A stretch of DNA of 64,000 nucleotides from Calycina herbarum. Lineage: Eukaryota > Ascomycota > Leotiomycetes > Helotiales > Pezizellaceae. The DNA lies in contig LLEY01000044.1 in assembly GCA_001414485.1 (NCBI GenBank), positions 62,001 through 126,000 on the forward strand, given 5' to 3'. Below the pieces are notes generated by a model. It did not search any database. It saw only the letters and a list, made by a program, of their open reading frames with translations, and was not told the origin of the DNA. Shown in pieces: positions 1 to 12,382 of this stretch (position 1 is the stretch's first letter; each line of letters starts with the position of its first letter). The translations under genes and the position numbers were made by a program.

Positions 1-1581
1 GATTCCAGGTTCTGGTACGCCGGCGAGGTTGTTCCTCGTCAGTCGAAACTAGAGTTATATTAGCATATAGAAAGGGCGCAATAATGGTTTAAAATACCTT
101 TGCAATGTGAACTTTCCTGACCGCTTTAAGATTCTTAAACCGACTCCACCACCCCCTGTTGTTGAACTATTCCCTCCGTAAGACGTTGAAGAGAGTCTTG
201 TCATCTTTTTCTTCGGGGCATGGCAAGTATATCACTTTTACTATACCCCAGTATGGGATACAAAGAATGATCCACTTCGTTTCTATTATTTCTCCTTCTG
301 GTTCAAGATGGTCAAGGTTCCCTTCATCAGAACTTTGGGTATCAGTCTCACCGGGAGATTGGTGTTGTATTTCCTCTCGAATTATCATTTACGAACATGG
401 CTCATTGTCATCGCCCCACGCCCGTCCTGCACGATCTGCTTCTGTAGCAGGATCCTGCGTAAAGTCAAAAGCACTATCAGAATTTCTAGAATAATCATGA
501 TAAAATCTTTGGCCACAACACTGATAACCAATGTCAGTAAAGGGCCATGAGGTATGCTTTAAACTTACGCATTTCCAACGAACCCTTCGTTTGTCTTGGG
601 CTAAAGGAGTCTCCTGACCAAAGAATTCTGCAACATTATATAAGAGAAAACTTTTAATGTGTCCCCAGTTATGTTCTCTCGGCTTTGTGGCAACTCGGTC
701 TTCAAGAAGAGGCACTCTCTCAGATGTTTGGGTTATGAGTTCAGAATTTTGCTGTATTTCGAGCGTGTACTGACTCGAGGGCCGCATCTGAGATTCTATT
801 TCTGAAGGATCCCAGCTTATTGGGCTAGAAGCTGCATCGTTTTGTTCCTGAGCCACGAGACCGTCGATGAGGAGATGTTCCAAATTATCACTCTGGGAAA
901 TCAAGGGTGCCCCGTCTCCCTCAGGGTTTATGGTAATCGGACGATGAAGTGCCAGATATAGCATCATGATCGGAAACAGATGTCACAAGAATCGTGTCTA
1001 GGGTGACATCTTGTTCTTTAATGTTTCTCCCTTCTCTGGGGAGTATGGAATTTGAAGGCTCCACTTGACCTGGTTGAGAAGAAACTTCGGCAGGTGCTTG
1101 TACAGCGTCGTTTTACTCCACGCGGGTTTCTGGTTCTGTGTATAATTGAACCGAGGGCTCCTCGCGAACGAGGCGAGTTAAGTTTTGCCGAAGCTTGGCG
1201 AATGCTATCCCGTTAAATAAAAAGCTCCTCATCCGGGTATAATTTGGGTATGGATTAGAATCATCTCCCGCCTGATGGCTGAAGGTTTGGTCCTCTTTAG
1301 ACTGGTCGTCGTCATCTTGATCGTAAATCTTTTGGTTGTCAACTTCCCTCTGTTCTTTTTTATCCTTTTTGCGGCGGAGGTTGCTCGGATCCCTCTCAAT
1401 GGTGGTCTCATCGGGCATTTTAAACTCCTGGTCTTCTTGATTAACACTCTTGAGATACCTTTCGGTCTCAGCCAGTTCGTTTGGAAAGTGAGAAAAGAGA
1501 GAGGCCCAGTCCACCTGAGTGTTTTGTTTGGCACTAAATCTTTTCACAATTACTCTGGCAAATATCTTCTTCCGTTCTTAA
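1..1581 (-). pseudogene. 3' part of a damaged fungal gene of unknown function, running off the left edge
   Basis: Minus-strand pieces resemble a family of fungal hypothetical proteins; I know no function for it. Near 1550-1490 it reads VDWASLFSHFPNELAETERYL, near 1235 MRSFLFNGIAFAKL, near 590 RVRWKC, near 260 KWIILCIPYW and near 190 LFNVLRRE. Three introns are supported: 568-521 (48 bp, in frame; removal joins RVRWKC to CCGQRFYHDYS), 392-333 (60 bp, removes a TAA) and 97-49 (49 bp; the last exon leaves the window at base 1). Damage: an in-frame TAA at 1115-1113 is followed by about 56 open codons, a frame change is needed between 1113 and 967, and an in-frame TAG lies at 169-167. The 5' end is lost at about 1,600, where simple repeat and transposon DNA begins. 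Unmodelled introns could explain one or two of these breaks. Confidence 0.55.
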
Positions 1582-1602
1582 AGAAGGTGCAGTGTGGGAA
1601 AT

Positions 1603-1722
1603 GATTAGATTAGATTAGATTAATAGCTATTAATCTAATCTAATCAAGGGTTTTTAAGTGTTAATCAAAATCTAATCTAATCTAATCATACTAATCAGAT
1701 TAATAATTGATTAATTGATTAA
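1603..1722. repeat. GATTA/TAATC simple repeat with a perfect 38-bp palindrome
   Basis: Tandem GATTA units (four at 1603-1622) run into their own inverse. Bases 1608-1626 and 1627-1645 are exact reverse complements with no spacer. A further TAATC run lies at about 1667-1688 and ATTAATTGATT repeats at about 1700-1722. It sits exactly where the damaged left gene stops. The unit is not the TTAGGG telomere repeat. Confidence 0.8.
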
Positions 1723-1861
1723 TATATACACGTGACCGGGCCGAGGGTATCAGAGACCTGCTCGCAGGCTCGGAGTGGTATCGGAGTAACGCTCCGGGAC
1801 GCCGGGCGCTTAAGCGAGAGCTCGTAAGTACTTTATTTACTACGTAGCTTCTTTAATTATA
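1723..1861. other. Short GC-rich unassigned spacer before the transposon block
   Basis: A GC-rich pocket of about 85 bases (1730-1815) with short inverted motifs such as GACCTGCTCGCAGG and CTCCGGGACGCCGGGCG, followed by AT-rich sequence up to the TA duplicated by element X (1860-1861). CpA and TpG persist here, unlike the next 45 kb. It could be the end of an unrecognised repeat. I see no gene or tRNA. Confidence 0.5.
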
Positions 1862-2775
1862 ACATGGTTTATTATCGAGTCGCCTATATCATCGAGTCGC
1901 CTACTTTTCCTTAGTATTAAACTTTAAATATTAATAAATCAACTAACGTGGTTTATTACCGAGTAGCGTACTTTCCTCTACTTTACTATCTACTAACTTT
2001 AATACATGTTTTCTTAATAACTAACTATGGAAATCCAAACCTAAGAAGTACGAATTATCCTAGCTATCGAGGCTATTCGAACATCTAAAAAACTTAGTCG
2101 TCGCTCTACTATAAAAATCTATAAAGTCTCTAAAATAACACTTCGATATAGAATAGCTGGCCGAACCTATCGCTCTAAAACTAAACCTAATTATTATAAA
2201 TTAAACGACTTAGAGAAGGAGACACTTGTTTAATATATACTTAATCTAGATATAAGAGAATTTACGCCCCGACTAGCTAGTATAGAAGATATAGCGAATT
2301 ATATCCTCGAATTACGAAGAGGAAAACGCGTCGATAAGCTCTAGGTACATCGATTCGTATAACGTTAACCGGAATTAAAGACGCGTTTTAATCGCGTTTA
2401 TAACTTTTAAAGAGCCTTATATAAAGATCTAGAGCTTATTAGCGCGTGGTTTCGACTTATAGAGAATATAAGAGTAAAATATAGTATTTTAGACTACGAC
2501 TTTTATAACTTTAATAAGACAGGGTTTATAATAGAAATTATCTACCTAGTAATAGTTGTAACTCGCGCTAATCGACGTAGTAGAGATAAGGCAGTTTAGC
2601 CTAGTAATCAGGAATAGGCTATAGTAATTACTTATATTAATAGCGAGGGTTAAGACGTGTCTCCGTTTTTAGTAGTTTAAAAGAAGAATTATCTCGCGAA
2701 TTAGTATACTAAGAGCGGCCTCTTATACGACTAGGTTATTAAACCTATAAGTAATAGATAGACTGATAATAAGAC

Positions 2776-3023
2776 TATTAAGAGTTATATCTATAGAGCA
2801 AGTCTTAGAGTACTTATACTTCAGCGACGTATTTACGTAACCTCGCTTAGCAACGTATAGACGTAATAGAACCTTCGAGAATACCCTTAGTAGAATACTC
2901 TAGAATAAGTTAACTAAGTATATAAGTTAGTAAAGACTCTAGTTTAGAAAGGATAATCGAATCTTCTTATATATAGACAGCCTCTATAGTTTAATTCATC
3001 GGCACTTACTATAAGCTTTAATA
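2776..3023 (+). repeat. 5' LTR of LTR-1
   Basis: 248 bp, aligned end to end with 15821-16068. The visible differences are all C/T or G/A transitions. The termini are TA...TA rather than TG...CA, as expected if RIP changed the terminal TG and CA. Confidence 0.92.
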
Positions 3024-3046
3024 TTAGATTCGATTTCAAAAACAAC

Positions 3047-3238
3047 GAGCTATTTTAGTAATACTAGAATATAATAGGCCTCTATAGTAATACTAGAATA
3101 TATCGAGCCTTTATAGTAATACTAGAACATATCGAGCTATTTAGTAATACTAGAATATAACAGGCTTTTATAGTAATACTAGAACACATCGGGCCTTTAT
3201 AGTAATACTAGAACTTACGAGCTATTTAACAGTATTTA
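3047..3238 (+). repeat. Six-copy 28-29 bp minisatellite in the LTR-1 leader
   Basis: The motif TAGTAATACTAGAA recurs at 3056, 3085, 3114, 3142, 3171 and 3200, that is, spacings of 29, 29, 28, 29 and 29 bases. Units also share a GAGCCTTTA-like part. The array begins just after the 5' LTR and ends before gag. Confidence 0.9.
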
Positions 3239-3239
3239 T

Positions 3240-4480
3240 AGAACTTATAGACGATAGAAGAACTATAAGAAGGCGGTATACTAAATCAGCTACCTACCTG
3301 GTTCCTATAGTATATTTAAGAGTAGTAGAATCAGTTAATATCTGCTTAAGAAGACGATCGTCTACGGATTATAAACAAGTAAAAGAAGGATAAGGAAGCT
3401 CGCTTATAGATAGTCTACAACGATAATAAACCTAGGAAATCTCTTCCTCTACTACTAGAATACTACAGAGACTCTAATAAGCTAGAAGCTTAGTTATAAT
3501 AGATATAAGCTAAAACCAAAGTCGACTACTATAGATATACTAAATATGTTAAGTTTTAGACACTTAATAGATCCTTATAAGGTAAGACGCTCCGTAGAAT
3601 AGAAGTATAAGTACGAGAACAGAGTAAGCTAGAACTAGCTAGCGGCAGTGACTTCTTAGATCGGGTCGAGTTCGTTTTTAGAGACCTATAAGCTAAGGAA
3701 AGAGTGTAACGAAAGCTGGAATCCTTCTGCTAAGGCTTAAGACTATTCTTAGAGGTTTTTATAGAATAGTAAGCTCTGCTTATAGAGTCTAGAGAAGGAT
3801 CTTAGCTAGACGACGTAAAGAAGGTGTCTCTTAACTAAATCTTTAGTAACGAGTTAGTTAAGATAATAATCATAGTTCCTTCTTAACCTAACTTCGAGTC
3901 TTACTACTCTATTATTAAAGAAACAGACGACTACTTAAGAGCTTATAAAGCTCGAATATTAAGATCTAGGGGCTAGACTCTCCTAGAAACACTATAGACC
4001 TCTTAGAAACGCTCGACAGATACTATATAGTAGGTAACGAGTAGTAAAATTACTAACGGACCGAAAGTCACTTATAAGACATCTGTAGAGAGTATAGATT
4101 AGGAACCGGCACCTGCTAAAGTCTTAATAACTAGTACTAAGCGTGCTAAATAAGTGTTCTAGAAAGAACGAAGTAACCGTGCCTATACTAGTCGCTATCT
4201 TCGCTATAGAGCTACTGGTTATTTTGTTTAAGAATGTCTATATAGACTACTAAGACGACCTATAACAGCGGATTCGGTCTATAAACAGAAGGTAGAGAGT
4301 AAGGAAGTAGTACTAGAATTAGAAAAAGAAGATAGTAATATCTCCTCGGATTCGGAAAACTAGTAGCTTCTATTAGAAAGCGTAGACAGAGGCGACGAAG
4401 AGAGTTGTTAGTAATAGACACTTAGAGATAGTTTAAGCAGGAATATATAGACGAAAAACCTCTTCTTATATCGGCTTTAG
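3240..4480 (+). pseudogene. LTR-1 gag remnant
   Basis: Read-through translation gives a charged gag-like protein with a CX2CX4HX4C-type zinc knuckle near 4190-4240; some Cys/His codons have become Tyr by TG-to-TA and CA-to-TA changes. Numerous in-frame stops. It precedes the protease and reverse transcriptase regions in the expected gypsy order. Confidence 0.65.
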
Positions 4481-5350
4481 TAAATAGAGTAGCTACTTTA
4501 TAAGCCTTAGTAGATTTAGAGTATTTAGTCTATAGAATTGTTTTAGACTGTTTTATTTATTACTATTAGCTCTCTTATATATAAATTAAACTAAGACACT
4601 TATAGTTATTAGAAGAAATCTCGGAAGATATAATATTATAAGTTATTTCTTTTAAAATAGATATTAGAGAATACTAGCAGCGACAGATATATGTCTATAT
4701 AGTCTATAGAATTAAAAGCTATAAAATAATTCTAGAGAAGTCGTAGTTATAAAAGAAGCGAGTATTACTTAACACAGCTAAAAGATACTTACTTTTCTAA
4801 GACTCTAGCTTAGAAGTCTATAGCGAACTAGAAGAAGGCTCTTATAGTTATAAACTAGTAAGTATATCTGTCTTTCGCTTTCTTATAGATCGAAAACGGA
4901 AGCTATAGGTCTTTATAGTAAGCCTTATAGATATTATAAAAGCATTAGTAGAAAAGAAGTATATAGACCTATAGACGAAGCTACCTAGCTAGATTAGCTT
5001 AGAATTCTATCTAGTATTCGATAGAAAGGAAGTAAATAAGTTACTAGTATATTATAAAGGAATTAATTATAGTATTAAGCTCTTATAGACTAAAAAGAAT
5101 TAGAAGAAACAGTCCTCTAAGAGCTACTCTATAATATATTATAAGACGAGCTATTAGTACTCTATAAAACTCTAACAGAGTTACTAGATAAGAAATTTAT
5201 TCAAGTAAGTAACTCTTTAGCAGCTGCGCTAGTACTCTTTATATAGAAGCTAGAAGAGAGTCTACGGTTCTATTATAACTACCGAGTACTAAATAAGTTA
5301 ACCTATAAGAACTGCTACCTATTACTCTTAATCTAAGAGATACTTAACTA

Positions 5351-5679
5351 TGTTACGGACCTGGCCACCGCCGAGCACGTGACTCGCGTACGGCTGCTCG
5401 CCGGCGTCCGCAAAGCCTGCTATTCCTAGCCTGGCCTAGAACCATTCCTACCTAGGCCAGGAACCATTTCTATAAACGGATCGACATTCTTATAACTTAT
5501 CGATTCCTTGGCTATCTCTATATTATAGGACTTCTAGAAGTCTCCTCTTTCCTTCTCTTCTCTTCTGTAGCTTTAGATCTTTAATTAAACCACCTCTTAC
5601 TTCTCTGATTATCTGCTATACCTGTGTATACTATAGGTAAGGATAACTACTAGAGGGCTAGTAGATTGGGTTTGTTATA
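5351..5679 (+). repeat. 5' LTR of LTR-2
   Basis: 329 bp, relatively GC-rich. Its 5' part includes a CACGTGACTCGCG stretch. It matches 10941-11269 over the full length, differing only by transitions. Confidence 0.95.
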
Positions 5680-5898
5680 TTATCTAAAGCTCCCTTCTTC
5701 TCTCTATTTACTACTGCTCCTAGAAAGGATTAGAATATCCGTTGCGATTCTAATACGACACCTACGGTCTGTATAAACTGCTCGTAGATGCTACCGGCGC
5801 CTTATACAGCCCCGCGTACCCGCGCCCACCACCGCGTATAAGAGCCTGGGGCTCTTCTACCTATACCCTCTGTCCTTATAACTGAGTCGTCTACAACG

Positions 5899-6867
5899 AT
5901 GTCTGCCGACTAGCCTACGGACGCTTAACAGCTTGCTACAGCCCTAGAACAGGTCCGCCTACTGCGAGAACAACTGGACGATGTCTGTACCTCTCTGCGA
6001 GGGAATACCCTGTCTGAAACTAGACAACATAGGTCGTTTACGGTCAAGCTTAAGGATACTAAGCCCCTAACGGATAGCTCGTCTCTAACCTTTAATAACT
6101 AGAAGATCTAGATTAAGGACAAGTTCCTTATCAACGCCTCTATGTTTAAGCTAGAGGAAGCAAAGATAGCTTACGTTTTTAACTATATAGCTAATATTAC
6201 TTAGAAGCATCTCGCGCCCCGTTACTAGAAGGGACCTAAGCTGTTTCAGTCTATAAAAGAAATAATCGTATATCTTACAGATATCCTAGAGAACCTGTTT
6301 AAAGCGTAGGACGCCTATATCGAATTCCGCCGGCTCGTTATAAGAGATAACGAGACTTTCGTAACCTTCTATACTCGCTTCTTACACCTTATAGGTATTA
6401 GACAGATCCCGACAGACGACTTATAGCCCGACTTATATAACAAGCTTATACTACCTCTATAACAGTCTGTCTTACTATTCTTAGACGTCCTGCTTATAAG
6501 TACGGCCCTAGTAAACAAGTGTTAACTTGTTAATAAGAACTTACGAAGACTTCAGCTCCGTAGAAGTAACTTATAGACCGCTTGTCTCATCCCCCGGCTT
6601 GTAACTGCTACTACTACCTCCCGCCTAGCTAGAACTTTCACTACTACTTAAACTATGTTCTGTATAACCTCCCCTACCCCGGCCCCCCGCCTTTACAGAC
6701 TATTACGTAAACCAACGCCTGCTTATAAGGAACCGGACGACGCCTGCTTCAAGTGTAAGAGGACTAGGCACTATGCTCGCGAATGCCCTAAGAACTCTAA
6801 GCCTATTACAGACGTTAATAAGCTTATAGAGCCTACGTCCGACTTAGAACAGTTGGAAAACGACTAA
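5899..6867 (+). pseudogene. LTR-2 gag with intact CCHC zinc knuckle
   Basis: One frame runs from the ATG at 5899 to a stop at 6865-6867 (322 codons) but is broken by several TAG/TAA codons at former Gln/Trp positions. A coiled-coil-like start (ALEQVRLLREQLDDV) is followed by a retrotransposon gag core, and at about 6751-6795 the nucleic-acid binding knuckle CFKCKRTRHYARECP is fully preserved. The only stop-free stretch left is 6655-6867, the C-terminal 70 residues. Gag would form the particle that packages element RNA. Confidence 0.85.
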
Positions 6868-6879
6868 GTCTAGAGAAAG

Positions 6880-9800
6880 TCTCCTCTTTAGGCTTACTTT
6901 ACCAAGGTCCTGGCTAGTTAGCTATTAATCTAAGTTAGCTACTTAGAGGAAAACAGTTCATAGTCTCTTATAACTTGGTTTTTAATAGATATAGATTTAA
7001 AACCTCTGCTCTAGCTAATACTAGAGTAAACAGCTTTGTACTTATTAGTACAAAGTTCGCTTAGGGGCTAGCTCGCTTCTTCTCTTTAACTATTTATACT
7101 CTTCCTACTTCTATTACAGTTCGTAGCTTTAACGGACAGAGTCGACAGTCCGCGAACTGCTATATTATTCTTTACTTATATATAGACGGCTGTAAATAGT
7201 ATAACGTCCCTATGGTCCTCCTTAATACTAGCTATTAGGACCTTATTCTTAGGCGTATATAGTTTAACTAGCTTAACGTATAACTCAACCCTCGCCAGTG
7301 CCGACTTATATAGCCTATAGATCTCCCTCCTTCTCCTAACCTTGTCTGGCTACGCCTCCTAGATCCTAGAATCCTATAGACTCGGCTCTTAAACCTAGAT
7401 TACTAAGCTGACGCGGATCGCCGCGATCAGGCCCTAGAAGAACAGGTCGTACGTAAATACTAGGAAGACCTGCAACTGTCCGTAAGCCTTGTCGACGAGC
7501 TACTAGTCCCTCGGATCCTGGCGCGCCTGCCTACTACACCCCTGGCCGTACGTCACAGCGAGTACTAGGACCGCTAAAACAACTTACGAAATATGAACCG
7601 CGCCCTTATAGGTTTAGATATCTGTAAAGCCTCTATAGCACGCCTGAAACGTATACGCCTCGACCTGTCACTGGTAGACATCGCTATTATCGGTGCTGCT
7701 GTATATCGCCGTAACCTATAAGATACTAAAGCTACGGCCTTTAGTACCTCTCTTTATAAGATCGATTACTTAATAGAAAAAAAGCTTACGGATTAAAAAG
7801 ACGACTTACAGGTCTAAGAAAGCCTCTCTAGAGCCTACTAGGATCTCGCAGACGTTTTCTCCAAAGCTGTGTCTGATACTCTTCCCCCTCGTCGCTCGTA
7901 CGACTATAAGATCGAACTTACGGACGGGAACGTAGACGACTTGTCCTATAGCCCCCTCCGCCACTAGTTAACGGACGAGCTCTAAGCTGTAAAACAATAC
8001 CTTATTAAGAACCTTTATAAAGGTTTTATTAAAGCTAGCTAAGCCCCCTTTACAGCCCCGATTCTCTTTGTTAAGAAGTCTAACAGCTCTCTACAGTTCT
8101 GTATTAATTACTATAAGCTTAATAACCTAACCTATAAGGACTAGTATCCTCTTCTATTAATCGACGAAACTCTTGCTCGTCTAGGCAAGGCTCGTATCTT
8201 TATAAAGCTAGACATATAACAAGCTTTTTACCGGATTCGGATTAACCCTGAGTCTAAGGAACTAACAACGTTCTAGACCTGTTATAGAGCCTATAAGTAT
8301 AAAGTTATACCTTTCGAACTAACTAACAAACCTGTAATATATTAACGGTTTATAAACGACGTACTCTTCGACTATTTAGACAACTTTTATACTATCTACC
8401 TTAATAATATTCTTATTTACTCTGAGAACGAGCTAGACTATTAGGAACACGTCTATAAGGTCCTTTTATAGCTTTGTAAAGCTAGCTTATAAGCTGATAT
8501 TAAGAAATCTAAGTTTAACGTTACTTATACAAAGTACCTAGGCTTCTACGTAAGCACTAACAGGATTAAAGTAGACCCGGAAAAGACAGAAACGATCCGT
8601 AACTAGGAACGCCCTATTATAGTCTACGGTGTTCAGTCCTTTCTTAGCTTTTATAACTTCTACTGGAAGTTTATTCTCAACTACGGACAAGTCGTATACC
8701 TGTTAACAGCTCTAACCTATAAAGACCAGCCGTTTTAGTAGACACCTACTTATTAGGACGCCTTCTCCGAGCTAAAGGCCCAGCTTATTAATATATCTCT
8801 TCTTATATACTTTAATCCGTAATACGAGTCTATAGTTAAGACCGATTCCTCTGACGGCGTCCTTAGTAGTATACTCCTTCAGTTATAGCCGAGTTAAGAG
8901 TAGCACCCTGTAGCTTACTTTTCTAAGATAATAATACCTACTAAGATTAACTACCTAATTTATAATAAAGAGATACTAGCTATTATACGTTCTCTAGAAG
9001 CCTAGAGACCTAAGCTCGAAGGGTCTCTGTACCAGATATAGGTCGTTTTAGACTATAAAGCTCTCGAGTACTTTATAATAACTAAAGCCTTATCTAGCTA
9101 ATAAGCCTACTAGGCTGAAACCCTCTCTCGATTTAACTTCCTACTTACTTATAAGCCTGGTAGCTAGAATCGAGCGGATTCTCTTACTCGCCGGGACTAA
9201 GAAGTAGATAGTTAAATAGTAATAAAGATATCTACTCGTACGTAAGTCCTCTTATAGCCTGAGAATCTCGACTCGCAGATTATTACGGACCTAGACTTAG
9301 ACCCTTCCGTAGATATTACACCTGTTAGAGTAGCTAATAGACTATATAACTTAATTAACGATATTCTATAGGCTAATCGTACGAGTATAGGCCTTGACGC
9401 TCTCCGCTAGTACGCTATAGACGAACGCCCTAGCTAGACAACCTGTAACAGCCTCCTGCTATACTAAGAACGGCTTATCCTACCTAAGGACGACGATCTC
9501 AAAGTACGCTTACTAAGCGAGGTTTATAATCAAGTCTCGGTAGCCTACCCTAGATAATCTAAGACCCTAAAGCTAGTTACGGACCGCTACTACTAGCTAT
9601 ACCTTTGTTTAGATATACAACGATTCGTCTATAACTACTAGACCTGCCGTCGCTCTTACGTGCCGCGAGACCGCCTCCCTAGACTCCTTAACCCCTTACC
9701 TATCCTAGATCGCCTATAGCAATATATATCAGTTGATTTTAAGGAATTCCCTCCTAATAAGTCTAGGATAGATATAATTATTATCTTTATCTACTAGCTA

Positions 9801-10900
9801 AGTAAGAGATCTGTCTCTATCTCTTATCTAAAGACTATAGACGTAAAAAAGACTACGTAGATCTACCTTAACCGCGTATAGCGCTATTATAGACTGTTAG
9901 ATACTATTGTCTCTAACCGCGGTCTGTAATTCGTCTTAGAGTTCTAGTAAGAGTTTAACCGGATCCTAGAGACTAAGATTAAGCTATCTATAGCCGTATA
10001 CGTATAAACTAATAGTTAAACTAAGAATATAAACCAGTGGATTAACTAACGCCTTCGCCTGTTTATAAACTACTATTAGAATAACTAGTCTAAACTAATA
10101 CCGATTATAGACTACGCTTAAGCTACACTTCCCTAGGACTCGACGACTCTTCTGCCTATACAAATCGAGCTTGGTTACGTACTACGTACTAGCTTTGATT
10201 AGGTCCGCCAGAGCCCGGAAAAGCTAATAAGAGTCTATAAACAGCTTTTACAAGACGAAGCAGTTGTGTACGCAACCCGTATATACAGCGCCTAGGAAAC
10301 CGCCTATAAGGGAATCGAGGCTGCTTAAGAACGCTAGCGTAAGTAAGCAAACAAGCACCGGCGACCAGTAGACTTTGCTATAGGCGATAAGGTCTACGTA
10401 TCGACAAAGACGTGGAATATAGACCGCCTAAGCTGTAAGCTCGACCAGTAGATAACTAGTCTGTATACAGTCCTAGAAAAGGTTGGAAACGCTTTCTAGG
10501 TCAACCTGCCTCCGACAATTAAAATATAGCCTATAATCTCTATAGACAAGCTTCGTAAAGCTCCTAACGATCCGCTACTAGGCCAGCTATAGGAACCAGG
10601 ACTGCCTATTATAGTTAACAGGTATAACGAATAGGATATAGACCAAGTACTAGCCTCTAGAGGCTATTATAGAAAATTATAATACCGGGTTTAATAGGTA
10701 TAAAGCGAGCTAGACCTGGCCTAGTACCTAGCTTCTGACTTTATAGGCTGCCTATATAAGCTTTAAGAGTTTCACGCTCTAAATCCTTCTCTTCTAGGGC
10801 CTCCTAGGTACTTAGTAGAATAGTTATAGAGCTAGGAAGATAGTATAGACGAGCCGGAATATTATAAGGATAAGGATAAATTACCTATGAGGTAGTAGGT
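6880..10900 (+). pseudogene. LTR-2 pol (protease, RT, RNase H, integrase, chromodomain)
   Basis: Read-through translation shows a Ty3/gypsy pol. RT lies about 8040-8640 (APILFVKKSNSSLQFCINYY, then YLNNILIYSE where the family has the YxDD active site). RNase H spans about 8700-9200, and integrase about 9590-10250, including the SVDF.EFPP core start near 9730. The C-terminal part (about 10615-10730) is a chromodomain remnant (DIDQVLASRGYYRKL), normally a reader of methylated histone H3 that guides insertion to heterochromatin. Dozens of in-frame stops come from RIP; no long ORF remains. Confidence 0.88.
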
Positions 10901-10940
10901 TCAGAGCTCGCGGGCGAGCTCTACTTAAAGGGGGGGGTAA

Positions 10941-11269
10941 TGTTACGGACCTGGCCACCGCCGAGCACGTGACTCGTGTACGGCTGCTCGCCGGCGTCCG
11001 CAAAGCCTGCTATTCCTAGCCTAGCCTAGAACCATTCCTACCTAGGCTAGGAACCATTTCTACAAACGGATCGACATTCCTATAACTTATCGATTCCTTG
11101 GCTATCTCTATATTATAGGACTTCTAGAAGTCTCCTCTTTCCTTCTCTTCTCTTCTGTAGCTTTAGATCTTCAATTAAACCACCTCTTACTTCTCTAATT
11201 ATCCGCTACACCTGTATATACTATAGGTAAGGATAACTACTAGAGGGCTAGCAGATTAGGTTTGTTACA
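10941..11269 (+). repeat. 3' LTR of LTR-2
   Basis: 329 bp, preceded by the polypurine tract AAAGGGGGGGTAA and followed by the AACTA duplication at 11270-11274. It keeps the canonical TG...CA ends. Confidence 0.95.
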
Positions 11270-12382
11270 AACTAGATCGGGAAAGCTAAGTAGTTTATAA
11301 AAATAGATATTATTACTGCCTTTTATAAGATACGGATTAAAGAAGGAGATAAGTAGAAAACGGCTTTCTAGACACGCTTTAGGCTTTTTAAATAGCTTGT
11401 TACCTTCTTTAGACTTATAAATACTCTAAGTACTTTCTAGTAGTATATTAGTTATACGCTTTAAGAGTTCTTAGACAACTTTGTCTTAGTATACGTCGAC
11501 GATGTCTTAGTCTTTATAGACGGTATCTATAAACAGCACCGCGAGTATATCTATAAAGTAATATAAAGGCTTTAAGATACTAGGCTATAGCTAGATATTA
11601 ATAAGCACGAATTTAAAGTATAGTCTATAAAGTATCTTAGGTTTATTAAAGAAGTAGAGAAAGGTTTATAAATAGACTTAGCTAAAATATAAGCTATTAT
11701 AGATTAGAAAGTACTAATAATAGTAAAAGGCGTCCTCGGCTTCCTAGGATTTATAAACTTCTATCGACGGTTTATTAAGGACTTTTCACAGATTATAGCT
11801 CCTCTTTATAGACTCGTTAAAAAGAATATATTCTTCTAATAGATAGACGAAGTAAATAGAGCCTTTGAACAGTTAAAGCAGGCTTTTATAAAGGCTCTAA
11901 TACTAGCTTAGTTTAACCTAGACTACGAGACAGTTCTAGAAACAGACTTCTCTAGATATTACTTAGGAGGCGTACTCTCTTAAGTAAAAAATAACGTCTT
12001 ACGACCTATAGCCTTCTTCTTAAAGAAGCACGTACCTGCTGAATATAATTATCTAATATATAATAAGAAGTTATTAGCTATTATTCGTTGTTTTACGAAA
12101 TAGAAAGCGGAGTTAAAAAGTATTAGGTAGTTTATAGTACTTATAGATTATAAGAATCTTAAGTACTTTATAATAGTTTATAAACTATCTAAAAGATAAA
12201 TATAGTAGTAGTTAATACTTAGTAAGTTTAACTTAATAATCTAATACTACTTAGATAAAGAGAGAGAACTACTAGATATATTAATAAGAAGAGACTAGGA
12301 CCTTCTAGAGAAGAGAGATAAACGCTTTAATTATAGAATAGTATAATTAATTCTAGATAGAATAATTTAAGGAAATACTATA

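Larger units (their letters stand above)
5351..11269 (+). mobile_element. Ty3/gypsy chromovirus LTR retrotransposon LTR-2, complete length
   Basis: Uninterrupted 5,919-bp element inside the LTR-1 reverse transcriptase. LTRs of 329 bp (5351-5679 and 10941-11269), starting TGTTACGG and, in the 3' copy, ending TTACA, are flanked by AACTA (5346-5350 and 11270-11274). Order: gag with zinc knuckle, protease, RT, RNase H, integrase, chromodomain, then a G-rich polypurine tract at about 10927-10940. RIP damage is present but milder than around it: the LTRs keep many CpA and TpG sites. The two LTRs differ at about a dozen positions, all transitions. It must be younger than LTR-1. Confidence 0.95.

Noticed and set aside
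1603..1722. Telomere or subtelomere repeat
   Set aside because: The unit is GATTA/TAATC, not TTAGGG, and it occurs in both orientations around a palindrome.
1723..1861. tRNA or 5S rRNA gene in the GC-rich pocket
   Set aside because: No cloverleaf, no A/B box pair and no acceptor stem could be formed by eye.
3047..3238. CRISPR-like array
   Set aside because: Units are contiguous 28-29 bp tandem copies with no unique spacers, in a eukaryotic retroelement leader.
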